Of a DNA stretch of 64,000 nucleotides, positions 43,867 through 51,199 are shown piece by piece. Source of the stretch: Allomuricauda sp. Its GTDB lineage: Bacteria; Bacteroidota; Bacteroidia; Flavobacteriales; Flavobacteriaceae. Where the stretch lies: contig NZ_PABT01000032.1 in assembly GCF_002699205.1 (NCBI RefSeq), forward strand, positions 1-64,000, read 5' to 3'. Both the position numbers and the translations under genes were made by a program. The notes beneath the pieces are model-generated. The model saw nothing but the letters and a program-made list of their open reading frames with translations, was not told the origin of the DNA and did no database searches. Numbering within the stretch: the stretch's first letter is position 1; each line of letters begins with the position of its first letter.

Positions 43867-44187
43867 TTAAAGGTCTTCTTCCACGTCGTCGGAAGTAGGC
43901 TCTAAACCGTCGTAGGTATCTTCTTCAAAATCGGAAGCCACCAAATCCTTGTCAAGTTCCTTTTCAATCGTTTCCTCAAAATTGGAAATAAAACTGGAAA
44001 GGCTCTTGCTTATTTTTACTAAATAAACCGTATCCTCTGTTTTTACTTCCACAGCCTTTATTACCTCTCCATTTGGCTTTTTGATGGTAATGATGTCGTC
44101 GTCCCCATAACCGTCAGGGTACGTGTCGATTAAAATGGCCGCCACTTTGTGGTCCAACTTTTTGTAGTCTATCAAAATTCGTTTCAT
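43867..44187 (-). CDS. Acidic conserved protein, unknown function
   Basis: This 106-residue protein is very acidic, especially at the C-terminus (SDFEEDTYDGLEPTSDDVEEDL). The N-terminal half (MKRILIDYKKLDHKVAAILIDTYPDGYGDDDII) looks folded. Homologues in flavobacteria are sometimes called DNA primase without support. No catalytic motif. It converges with the DinB gene with 12 bases between stops. Confidence 0.75.
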   Translation of the reverse strand: MKRILIDYKKLDHKVAAILIDTYPDGYGDDDIITIKKPNGEVIKAVEVKTEDTVYLVKISKSLSSFISNFEETIEKELDKDLVASDFEEDTYDGLEPTSDDVEEDL

Positions 44188-44280
44188 AATGGTTAGTTAT
44201 TAATTGTATTCTAAACTATGAAATTTTGAATTTGACGGATCTAAAGAGTTGCGAACGCAAAAAAAAAGTATACGAAGTGT

Positions 44281-45336
44281 TTATTCCATGTAGTAAGCGA
44301 ATGCTTTTTGGAATAGTTCTTCAGGAACTGTAATGTCCGTAACCGCTTCTCCAATAGCTTGCAACAACACAAAATTCACATTGCCATGGGAATTCTTCTT
44401 ATCGTATTTCAATAATTCAAGAATGGCATTAATGTCCTCATCACTAAAGTCCACTTTGTCAAAATGCTTCATAAACCCCTTTTTGATTTCATCCAATGCC
44501 AATTTGGAAAGCCCTCGGAGCTCATGGGACAAATACCCCTCCAGAACCATTCCCACAGCAATGGCTTCACCGTGCAAAAGGGTCCTCTTGTCCTGATTTT
44601 CCAGACAATATGATTCAATGGCGTGACCAAGGGTATGCCCGAAATTTAAAATTTTTCGCAATCCCTGTTCCGTAGGGTCCTGTAAGACCACTTCGTTCTT
44701 GATGGCTATGGATCTTTGGATACATGAGGGGTCGGCAAAGTTATTTTTCTCCGTCAAATCTTTCCAATAGGCCTTATCTTGAATCAACCCGTGCTTCAGC
44801 ATCTCGGCATACCCACTTTTTGTTTGACGCTTGTCCAAGGTTTTCAAAAATTCTGGAAAAATCAATACCATCTGTGGCTGGTTGATGACACCAATCTGGT
44901 TTTTCAATGAACCGAGATCTACACCTGTTTTACCACCGATTGACGCATCCACCATGGAGAGTAGGGTAGTGGGGATATTGATGAAATCGATTCCCCTTTT
45001 AAAGGTAGAAGCCACGAATCCCCCCATATCGGTCAAAACCCCTCCGCCAAGGTTTATGAGCAAGCTTTTTCTGTCGCCATCCAAATTGGAAAGATCTTCC
45101 CAGAGCTGAACACAAGTCTGGATGTGCTTGTTCTCTTCCCCGGACTGGATTTCCAATATGGAATCTATGGTGCCGTCAAAAATTTCATTAAAAACAGGCA
45201 AACAATGTTCCTTGGTGTTTTCATCCACCAAAAGGAATGTTTTGGAATATTTTCTATTGGCAACATGTTGGTTAAGAGCCGCTTTCGCCAATTCATTGAT
45301 ATGCACCTCGTAGGATTGTGATTTAACCGATTCCAT
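44281..45336 (-). CDS. aroB: 3-dehydroquinate synthase
   Basis: AroB makes 3-dehydroquinate, the second step of the shikimate pathway to aromatic amino acids, using NAD and a divalent metal. The 351-residue protein has GGGVLTDMGGFVASTFKRGI (NAD site), PTTLLSMVDASIGGKTGVD, the metal Glu in GYAEMLKHGLI, and the metal His pair region FGHTLGHAIE and LHGEAIAVGM. It is a single gene, divergent from proline dehydrogenase. Confidence 0.97.
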   Translation of the reverse strand: MESVKSQSYEVHINELAKAALNQHVANRKYSKTFLLVDENTKEHCLPVFNEIFDGTIDSILEIQSGEENKHIQTCVQLWEDLSNLDGDRKSLLINLGGGVLTDMGGFVASTFKRGIDFINIPTTLLSMVDASIGGKTGVDLGSLKNQIGVINQPQMVLIFPEFLKTLDKRQTKSGYAEMLKHGLIQDKAYWKDLTEKNNFADPSCIQRSIAIKNEVVLQDPTEQGLRKILNFGHTLGHAIESYCLENQDKRTLLHGEAIAVGMVLEGYLSHELRGLSKLALDEIKKGFMKHFDKVDFSDEDINAILELLKYDKKNSHGNVNFVLLQAIGEAVTDITVPEELFQKAFAYYME

Positions 45337-45397
45337 AATTTTATTTACACCGCTAAATAAAGACTATTTTTATATATATGGTTATAGATTCCCTACT

Positions 45398-45405
45398 TAT
45401 CTTTG
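45398..45405 (+). promoter_or_regulatory. Bacteroidota -7 box for proline dehydrogenase
   Basis: TATCTTTG, 22 bases before the ATG at 45428. Confidence 0.5.
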
Positions 45406-45427
45406 AATCTTTAATGGATTATAATTA

Positions 45428-46600
45428 ATGCGACCAGATTTTGAGAATACTGCAATAGCTTTCGAGCTTAAGTCGGACTCCCAGTTGGAGCGAGCCTATT
45501 TCCTATTTAAAATGATTTCCAAAGAACCCCTGGTTCGAATTGGCACGGCAGTTACCAATTTTGCCATTAAGGCACACCTTCCCGTTGAAGGTTTGATCAG
45601 GGCCACGGTATTCGACCATTTTTGCGGTGGGGTAAGTGAAAAAGATTGTCTGCCCATTATTGATAATATGTACAGTAAAGGGGTATGTTCCATTTTGGAT
45701 TATTCGGCCGAGGGAAAAGAAGTGGAGGACCAGTTTGATTTTGCCATGGAGAAAATTTTGGACATCTTGGATTTTGTCAAGGAAAAGGATGCCATGCCGT
45801 TCACCGTATTTAAACCCACGGGTTTTGGCCGTTTTAAACTGTTTGAAAAAGTATCTGCCGGTACCGAATTGAATGAAAAGGAACAAGCAGAATGGGGCAG
45901 GATTGTAAACCGGTTTGACAAAGTCTGTCAAAAAGCCTATGATTTGGATGTTGCGCTGTTGATAGATGCCGAAGAAAGCTGGATGCAGGATGCTGCGGAC
46001 GATTTGATCCTTGATCTTATGCGCAAGTACAATAAACAGAAAGCCGTGGTGTTCAATACCTTCCAAATGTACCGTTGGGACCGCATGGACTACATAAAAA
46101 AGTTATATGAAATGGCGGTGGATGAAGGCTTTCATATCGGGGCGAAAATTGTTCGTGGGGCCTATATGGAGAAAGAGAACGAAAGAGCCAACGAAAAAGG
46201 GTATGAAAGTCCTATTTGCAAATCCAAGCGGGATACCGATAAGAATTTTGATGCGGCCATCGATTTTATGGTGGAGCATTTGGAACACTTTACCATTTTT
46301 GCAGGCACCCATAATGAACAAAGCACCCTTAAATTGGTCGACCTCATGGAAAAAATGCAGCTTCCAGCAAACCATGGGCAAATTTGGTTTGGGCAACTGT
46401 TCGGGATGAGCGACCATATCACCTATAATCTGGCAGCGCAGGGGTACAACGCCGTAAAATATGTTCCATTTGGCCCTGTGAGGGATGTAATGCCATACTT
46501 GATCAGAAGGGCAGAAGAAAACACTTCGGTTGCCGGGCAAACATCACGTGAACTGGCCTTGCTTGAAAAAGAACGGAAACGCAGGAAGTTGGCGGATTAA
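45428..46600 (+). CDS. Proline dehydrogenase
   Basis: This monofunctional FAD enzyme oxidises proline to pyrroline-5-carboxylate, the first step of proline use as carbon, nitrogen and energy source. The 390-residue beta/alpha barrel has LLIDAEESWMQ, NTFQMYRWDRMDYIKKL, KIVRGAYMEKENERA, FAGTHNEQST and the C-terminal YVPFGPVRDVMPYLIRRAEEN, which carries the substrate Arg pair. It has no fused P5C dehydrogenase domain, so the second step must be encoded elsewhere. Acts in the cytoplasm near the membrane quinone pool. The symbol prodh/putA is not assigned with certainty. Confidence 0.95.
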   Translation: MRPDFENTAIAFELKSDSQLERAYFLFKMISKEPLVRIGTAVTNFAIKAHLPVEGLIRATVFDHFCGGVSEKDCLPIIDNMYSKGVCSILDYSAEGKEVEDQFDFAMEKILDILDFVKEKDAMPFTVFKPTGFGRFKLFEKVSAGTELNEKEQAEWGRIVNRFDKVCQKAYDLDVALLIDAEESWMQDAADDLILDLMRKYNKQKAVVFNTFQMYRWDRMDYIKKLYEMAVDEGFHIGAKIVRGAYMEKENERANEKGYESPICKSKRDTDKNFDAAIDFMVEHLEHFTIFAGTHNEQSTLKLVDLMEKMQLPANHGQIWFGQLFGMSDHITYNLAAQGYNAVKYVPFGPVRDVMPYLIRRAEENTSVAGQTSRELALLEKERKRRKLAD

Positions 46601-46606
46601 ATTCAA

Positions 46607-46729
46607 ATGAAATTTTATATGAGGGGAAAAAAAGCACTTAATTTTATTGTTGTAGCCCTAATTACCTTTATTTTTTTCTACTTTATAATTTTTAAAAATT
46701 GGGAGGAAATAAAAGCTTTTTTCTTGTAG
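46607..46729 (+). CDS. Putative 40-residue membrane peptide
   Basis: Too short for the ORF track. It starts six bases after the proline dehydrogenase stop and reads MKFYMRGKKALNF, then a single hydrophobic helix (IVVALITFIFFYFIIF), then KNWEEIKAFFL. Basic N-terminus, one helix and an amphipathic end are typical of bona fide small membrane proteins. The tight spacing suggests cotranscription. No homology could be checked. Confidence 0.5.
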   Translation: MKFYMRGKKALNFIVVALITFIFFYFIIFKNWEEIKAFFL

Positions 46730-46832
46730 TTACCAATTACCTTTTTAATATGACGTTTATTTATAGCCCTATGGTAATAGATGTTATATATGGGTTAAGG
46801 CATCAATTATTGTTTAGAGACTATTTAAGGAT

Positions 46833-47693
46833 ATGAACCAAAAACTCAAAACCAAAGGTTGGGTACGCGTACTCCTAATCATAATTCCCTATTTCTTAAC
46901 AATTGGTTTTCTTCAGGAATTGGGCACTTATATTTCCGGTCAAGAAAACTCTTCTGAACTAATAACTGAAAGTACTGAAGAGCTACTGATAGTTTCATTT
47001 TTCGCATTTCTAGGAACAGTGTTGGTTATCTATCTTTTTATGAAAAAGATAGATAAAGAACCTTTTGGAAATTTAGGGCTTTATTGGAAAAGTCATAAGA
47101 GAGGAGCTGTAGTTGGTCTGTTAACAGGGTTGGCAATAATGATAATAAGCTATTTATTTCTCTTTTTTTTTAAAGAAATAAAATTCGTTAAAACAACTTT
47201 TTTAAGTGGCGATTTTTTTTCTACAATACTTTTATTTTTCATAGTTTCCTTATCAGAAGAAATAATGTTCCGTGGATATGTTCTTCGAAACCTTATGGGG
47301 TCCATGAATAATTTTATAGCCTTGTTGATATCTGCAATGGTATTTGCATTAATGCATGCGGCCAACCCTAATCTTTCCTTAATTGGAAATATTAATCTTT
47401 TCCTTGCAGGAGTTTTATTGGGATTGCCCTACATCTATACAAAAAACCTTATGTTTCCCATTGCTTTTCATTTTAGCTGGAATTACTTTCAATCCCTATT
47501 TGGGTTTAATGTAAGTGGTCTTGATTCCTATTCTCTGATTGAGTTTGAAACCACACAGAACACCTGGGTCAACGGAGGTGATTTTGGTTTTGAAGGCTCG
47601 GTTTTAGCTACTGTTCTTCAAATAATTTTAATAGTTGCACTATACTTTGTATTCAACAATAAGAAAAGTGAAAAATTAAGTGTTGGTTTTTAA
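46833..47693 (+). CDS. CPBP family intramembrane glutamic protease
   Basis: The 286-residue membrane protein of the CAAX-prenyl-endopeptidase/bacteriocin-processing (Abi) group has about eight helices. Motif 1 SLSEEIMFRGYVLR (Glu-Glu-x3-Arg) is near residue 142, motif 2 is FALMHAANP, and motif 3 is IAFHFSWNYFQS. These form the intramembrane active site. Targets are unknown; roles in surface protein processing or immunity are possible. The gene is more AT-rich than its neighbours and next to a truncated regulator, so local rearrangement is likely. Confidence 0.9.
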   Translation: MNQKLKTKGWVRVLLIIIPYFLTIGFLQELGTYISGQENSSELITESTEELLIVSFFAFLGTVLVIYLFMKKIDKEPFGNLGLYWKSHKRGAVVGLLTGLAIMIISYLFLFFFKEIKFVKTTFLSGDFFSTILLFFIVSLSEEIMFRGYVLRNLMGSMNNFIALLISAMVFALMHAANPNLSLIGNINLFLAGVLLGLPYIYTKNLMFPIAFHFSWNYFQSLFGFNVSGLDSYSLIEFETTQNTWVNGGDFGFEGSVLATVLQIILIVALYFVFNNKKSEKLSVGF

Positions 47694-47695
47694 AA

Positions 47696-48106
47696 TTATG
47701 TTCCCGTGGATTTCCTCCACTCATCCTCCAAAATCCTCTTGAAAAACACCCCTGGTGTGACCCCTGTTTTATTTTTAAAAGATTTTGTGAAAACGCTTAT
47801 GGAATTAAACCCATACATTTCGGCAATCTGGATCATGGACTTGGTTTTTACGATTTTAGGATTTTCCTTCAAATGATTTATAGCATAGGTGATTCGGATG
47901 TCCTTGAGATAACTGGCAAAATTTTTGTTTTTGTGAGTGTTTATCACCTTGGATAAATAGGTGCTGTTAGTGTGGAGTGTTTTTGCCAATCTTTGCAAGT
48001 TGACCTTGTTGTCCAAAAAGCCACTTTGCTCTTCCCATGAACCAAGTTTTTCAACAATTTCAAAAAATAACTCTGTTTTAATTTTTGATTTCTTGCCGTT
48101 TGACAA
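47696..48106 (-). CDS. Truncated AraC-type regulator (HTH domain only)
   Basis: The 136 residues contain a full AraC DNA-binding domain: VNLQRLAKTLHTNSTYLSKVINTH, DIRITYAINHLKENP, MIQIAEMYGFNSISVFTKSFKNKTGVTPG. In flavobacteria this domain normally follows tetratricopeptide repeats and a membrane helix; none of that is present. There is no ATG start, only TTG (48106). The frame stays open upstream to about 48226 and encodes GLFGYKLRKKSKKK, which looks like the end of a membrane segment and juxtamembrane region. I read it as the 3' remnant of a larger sensor-regulator whose 5' part was lost. Confidence 0.7.
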   Translation of the reverse strand: MSNGKKSKIKTELFFEIVEKLGSWEEQSGFLDNKVNLQRLAKTLHTNSTYLSKVINTHKNKNFASYLKDIRITYAINHLKENPKIVKTKSMIQIAEMYGFNSISVFTKSFKNKTGVTPGVFFKRILEDEWRKSTGT

Positions 48107-48192
48107 ATATGGCTTAATTGGTAATTTCTTTTTTGATTTTTTCCTAAGTTTATATCCAAATAACCCAATACTCCCTTTTGAATTGACGGATT

Positions 48193-48573
48193 TTATTGGT
48201 TGATTATTTTTTTAACGTTTTCCACCGTTACCCCATCTTCACAATTCTTGGCCCGTAACTCCAACTCTTCCCCATTCTGTTCGTGTGAGATAAAATAGGT
48301 TTTGCATGGCTTGGATTTGGTATCGCTTTTCCCAAAATCCACATCGCCATCTTCCAAAAAAGATTGAATCAATAAAGTGTCCCGGTATTGCTCAGGAAGT
48401 GATTCGGAGAAAGTCAAGGGTTTGGATCGCATATCCTTGAGCACCCGGCAATTGGGGAAATAGCAAAAATCAATACCTTCTTCACCTGATTTCTTCTTCA
48501 AAATAAAAACCAAAAAAACCAATCCAATGGACAGGCCAACCAAGTACCATCCCAATCGTTTTAAAAATGCCAT
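48193..48573 (-). CDS. Membrane-anchored DUF4258-like protein
   Basis: The 126-residue protein has one N-terminal helix (LGWYLVGLSIGLVFLVFIL) and a soluble part. Two Cys in CYFPNCRVLKDMRSKPL and a later KPCKTYFISHEQNGEELELRAKNCEDG suggest disulphides or metal binding outside the membrane. I associate it with a DUF4258-like flavobacterial family often found next to alanine dehydrogenase. Its end overlaps the open frame upstream of the truncated AraC gene. It begins five bases after the ald stop, so it is in that operon. Confidence 0.72.
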   Translation of the reverse strand: MAFLKRLGWYLVGLSIGLVFLVFILKKKSGEEGIDFCYFPNCRVLKDMRSKPLTFSESLPEQYRDTLLIQSFLEDGDVDFGKSDTKSKPCKTYFISHEQNGEELELRAKNCEDGVTVENVKKIINQ

Positions 48574-48578
48574 TTACG

Positions 48579-49778
48579 TTAAAAAATAAGAAAGTTAATA
48601 TCGTTATAGTTGAGCCCGAACCAATCCCCGACCGATTTGTTGGTCAGAATCCCATGGTACATATAAAGTCCGTTGCGCAACCCCTTGTCAAACCGAAGGG
48701 AATGTTCCAGACCACCTTCTTCACCAATTTTCAATAAATAGGGGGTAAAAATATTACTGATCGAAATGGAAGAGGTCCTTGGGTACCTGGATGGAATATT
48801 GGGAACCCCATAATGGATCACACCAAATTTCTCAAAGGTCGGTTTTCTGTGCGTAGTTACCTCCGAGGTTTCAAAACACCCCCCCATATCAATGCTCACA
48901 TCAATGATAACAGCACCTTTTTTCATGTTTTCCACCATGGAACTCGACACAACCACTGGTGACCGGTCCTTTCCACGTGTGGCACCAATGGCCACATCAC
49001 AACGTTTAAGTGACTTTATCAAGTTCTTGGGCTGCACGGTCGATGTGTACAGGGTTTGGTTAAGATTTGTTTGGAGATCCCGCAATTTACTGATGGAATT
49101 ATCGAACACTTTAACATTGGCTCCAAGTCCCAATGCTGACCTGGCAGCAAATTCACCTACGGTTCCAGCGCCAATGATCACCACTTCCACTGGGGGTACA
49201 CCACTGATGTTTCCAAACATAAGCCCATTGCCCGTATTTGGATTGGACATCAATTCCGAAGCGATCAGAATGGAAGAAATACCTGCGATTTCACTCAACG
49301 ACCGAACAGCGGGGTAGTTCCCGTCATTATCCCGAATGTATTCAAAGGCAATGGCCGTCAATCTCTTTTTGGCCATGACCTCAAAATATTCCTTGTTCTG
49401 GGTCTTGATCTGCAAAGCAGAAATTATTATGGTCTGCGGATTCAAATAATCTATCTCCGTAAGGGTAGGGGGTTCCACTTTAAGAATCAAGGGGCAGGAA
49501 AATACTTTTTTGGTATCCCGGGTAATCTCGGCTCCTGCATTGGTATAATCAATATCTGAAAAATTGGCCCCTTCTCCGGCTCCGGATTCGACCAAAACCC
49601 GATGCCCGTTGGCAGTAATGGCGTTAACGGCATCCGGTGTAAGACAAACTCGCTTTTCTTGGTACTGGTTCTCCTTTGGAATACCAATAAAAAGTTCTCC
49701 CTTTTGTTTTACAATTTCAAGGGTTTCTTCTTGCGGAAGTAATTGTTGTTTGCTAAATGGGGAAGAAGCTTCACTCAT
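48579..49778 (-). CDS. ald: Alanine dehydrogenase
   Basis: The 399-residue NAD-dependent enzyme converts L-alanine to pyruvate and ammonia. It shows GIPKENQYQEKRVCLTPDAV, the catalytic Lys region LILKVEPP, the Rossmann motif VVIIGAGTVGEFAARSALGLGA (about 205), and a His/Asp pair in the SIDMGGCFETSE and GVIHYGVPNIPSRYPRTSS segments. A long N-terminal extension of about 28 residues and a C-terminal extension are typical of the Bacteroidota form. First gene of a two-gene unit with the DUF4258-like gene. Confidence 0.93.
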   Translation of the reverse strand: MSEASSPFSKQQLLPQEETLEIVKQKGELFIGIPKENQYQEKRVCLTPDAVNAITANGHRVLVESGAGEGANFSDIDYTNAGAEITRDTKKVFSCPLILKVEPPTLTEIDYLNPQTIIISALQIKTQNKEYFEVMAKKRLTAIAFEYIRDNDGNYPAVRSLSEIAGISSILIASELMSNPNTGNGLMFGNISGVPPVEVVIIGAGTVGEFAARSALGLGANVKVFDNSISKLRDLQTNLNQTLYTSTVQPKNLIKSLKRCDVAIGATRGKDRSPVVVSSSMVENMKKGAVIIDVSIDMGGCFETSEVTTHRKPTFEKFGVIHYGVPNIPSRYPRTSSISISNIFTPYLLKIGEEGGLEHSLRFDKGLRNGLYMYHGILTNKSVGDWFGLNYNDINFLIF

Positions 49779-49822
49779 ATAAGGTAAATCTGTTCAAAAT
49801 ACCACTACGTATCAAAGCAAAT

Positions 49823-50371
49823 TTACATTTTTTTTAGAGCAGTCTTCCTTTGCTGCTCCAATTTCTCGCGCTCCTTACGCAATTCCTCTTTTTCCTTAAG
49901 TATACGGAGTTCTGTATCCATTGCATCCAAGTCGATACCGTGTACATGTTTATCCACTAGTTTCAAACGGATAAAATATACAATGGGTACCACAACCATG
50001 GTTACGGCAATTACATACAGAATCTCATTTTCATCAATTCTTTCACTATTGGCATAATTCAAAACGGTGTACAGTTGAAAACTGTACATGGCAATGGGAA
50101 TCAGTATGGCATGGTACCACCAATTTTTGGAAGTTACGAACCATATAATCAAAAGAAGTAGCGGTACTGATTTATTCAAATAATAGTAGAAAGCTAAACT
50201 AACATCATCATCAAAACCATTATCTGTAAACTCGATACCTAAAAAAGTCCATGTCTTGGCACCGACGGGCAAATATTTATAACCATAAAAAATTATTGGG
50301 GAGATAGCAATAAAAAGTGCTATCACTCCTTCGATTATAAACTTTTTCCTAATTCTAGTTTTATCCTTCAT
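49823..50371 (-). CDS. Membrane protein with C-terminal coiled coil, unknown function
   Basis: The 182-residue protein has four hydrophobic segments (FIIEGVIALFIAISPIIFYGY, VPLLLLIIWFVTS, WYHAILIPIAMYSFQLYTVL, ILYVIAVTMVVVPIVYFI). A cytoplasmic tail follows with a strongly charged coiled coil (AMDTELRILKEKEELRKERE and on). No enzymatic motif. It lies between ald and the small secreted peptide gene. I recognise no family. Confidence 0.72.
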   Translation of the reverse strand: MKDKTRIRKKFIIEGVIALFIAISPIIFYGYKYLPVGAKTWTFLGIEFTDNGFDDDVSLAFYYYLNKSVPLLLLIIWFVTSKNWWYHAILIPIAMYSFQLYTVLNYANSERIDENEILYVIAVTMVVVPIVYFIRLKLVDKHVHGIDLDAMDTELRILKEKEELRKEREKLEQQRKTALKKM

Positions 50372-50411
50372 TGTTGTAGATAACTAGAAAAATGAAAGAT
50401 TATTGTAAAAA

Positions 50412-50441
50412 AATAATCCCTTCTCGAAAAAAGGGATTATT
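50412..50441 (-). terminator. Terminator of the 45-residue secreted peptide gene
   Basis: AATAATCCCTT-N8-AAGGGATTATT is a perfect 11-bp stem. Read on the minus strand it is followed by seven T. It lies 22 bases past the peptide gene stop. Confidence 0.85.
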
Positions 50442-50462
50442 GTCTTGGTTTGGAAAAGATTA

Positions 50463-50600
50463 CTAAAGTTTCTTTAGCTGATCTTTTCTGATGCTAGTCG
50501 TTGTTTGATCTTTGTCAATTTTAACAACGCTTGTCGAAACAGCGGTCATTGCCAAAAATGCAACAGCTAGCAATCCAAAAAAAACTTTCTTAGTGTTCAT
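50463..50600 (-). CDS. Small exported peptide (45 residues)
   Basis: This is absent from the ORF track because of its length. It encodes MNTKKVFFGLLAVAFLAMTAVST, a textbook signal peptide with cleavage near AVSTS. A mature part of roughly 22 residues (VVKIDKDQTTTSIRKDQLKKL) follows, rich in Lys, Asp and Thr. It has its own promoter with an exact TACATTTG box and a strong terminator, so it is a complete, independent unit. I recall similar tiny exported proteins in flavobacteria. Function unknown; an envelope or signalling peptide is possible. Confidence 0.75.
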   Translation of the reverse strand: MNTKKVFFGLLAVAFLAMTAVSTSVVKIDKDQTTTSIRKDQLKKL

Positions 50601-50642
50601 CGTAAAAGAGTTTTTGGTTAATAAATGAATTCATTCTCTGAA

Positions 50643-50650
50643 CAAATGTA
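50643..50650 (-). promoter_or_regulatory. Bacteroidota -7 box for the 45-residue peptide gene
   Basis: The minus strand reads TACATTTG, an exact consensus match. The leader would be about 35-40 bases. Confidence 0.6.
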
Positions 50651-50675
50651 GGAAAATATTTCAACTATCCTCACC

Positions 50676-50724
50676 TTTTATCGATAAAATTGGTTTTTAA
50701 GCGAAAAAAACCGACATTTTATCG
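50676..50724. promoter_or_regulatory. TTTTATCGA repeats upstream of the peptide promoter
   Basis: A perfect 14-bp palindrome TTTTATCGATAAAA (50676-50689) lies about 26 bases upstream of the -7 box, where a regulator would touch the -33 region. A second copy of its half, TTTTATCGAAATTGG, begins at 50717. CGATAAAAT and ATTTTATCG also form an inverted pair at 50682-50690 and 50716-50724. Probably an operator; the regulator is unknown. Confidence 0.45.
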
Positions 50725-50775
50725 AAATTGGCTTGCTCAGCACAATAATTACATGGAAGATAAATGGATTGTATT

Positions 50776-51192
50776 TTAAGAAATATTTAACTCGATTGAA
50801 CGTGTGTTTTCTTCGATAAAATGCAAGAATACCCCCACAGCATCTTCTGGTAGTAGCGAAGAAATTTTATCCGGCCATTCTATGAACAACCATGTACCCG
50901 TGTTCAAGTAATCTTCAAAGCCCATGTCCAGGGCCTCCATTTCATCATTGAGCCTATAAAAATCAAAATGATAGGCGAGGGGGGAGTCATTTTCATCGTG
51001 ATACTCGTTCACCAACCCAAAAGTGGGACTGTTGGCCACATCCACTGCGCCAAGCTCTTTGACCAAAGCTTTCACCAATGTAGTCTTTCCGACCCCCATA
51101 TCACCATAGAAACAAAGGACCTTGTTTGGGGCATTTCGGAGTACTTCCTTGGCAACTTCGTGAATTTCATTTAATTGAAAATTTCGCTTCAA
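50776..51192 (-). CDS. tsaE: tRNA threonylcarbamoyladenosine biosynthesis ATPase TsaE
   Basis: TsaE is the P-loop ATPase of the TsaBDE complex that makes t6A37 in ANN-decoding tRNAs. The 138-residue protein has Walker A GDMGVGKTTL (about 31), the SPTFGLVNEY switch, HFDFYRL and the C-terminal FIEWPDKI motif. The start is TTG (51190-51192), eight bases after the porX stop; no ATG fits. Cotranscribed with porX, an arrangement I recall from other Bacteroidota. Confidence 0.94.
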   Translation of the reverse strand: MKRNFQLNEIHEVAKEVLRNAPNKVLCFYGDMGVGKTTLVKALVKELGAVDVANSPTFGLVNEYHDENDSPLAYHFDFYRLNDEMEALDMGFEDYLNTGTWLFIEWPDKISSLLPEDAVGVFLHFIEENTRSIELNIS

Positions 51193-51199
51193 AACACAA

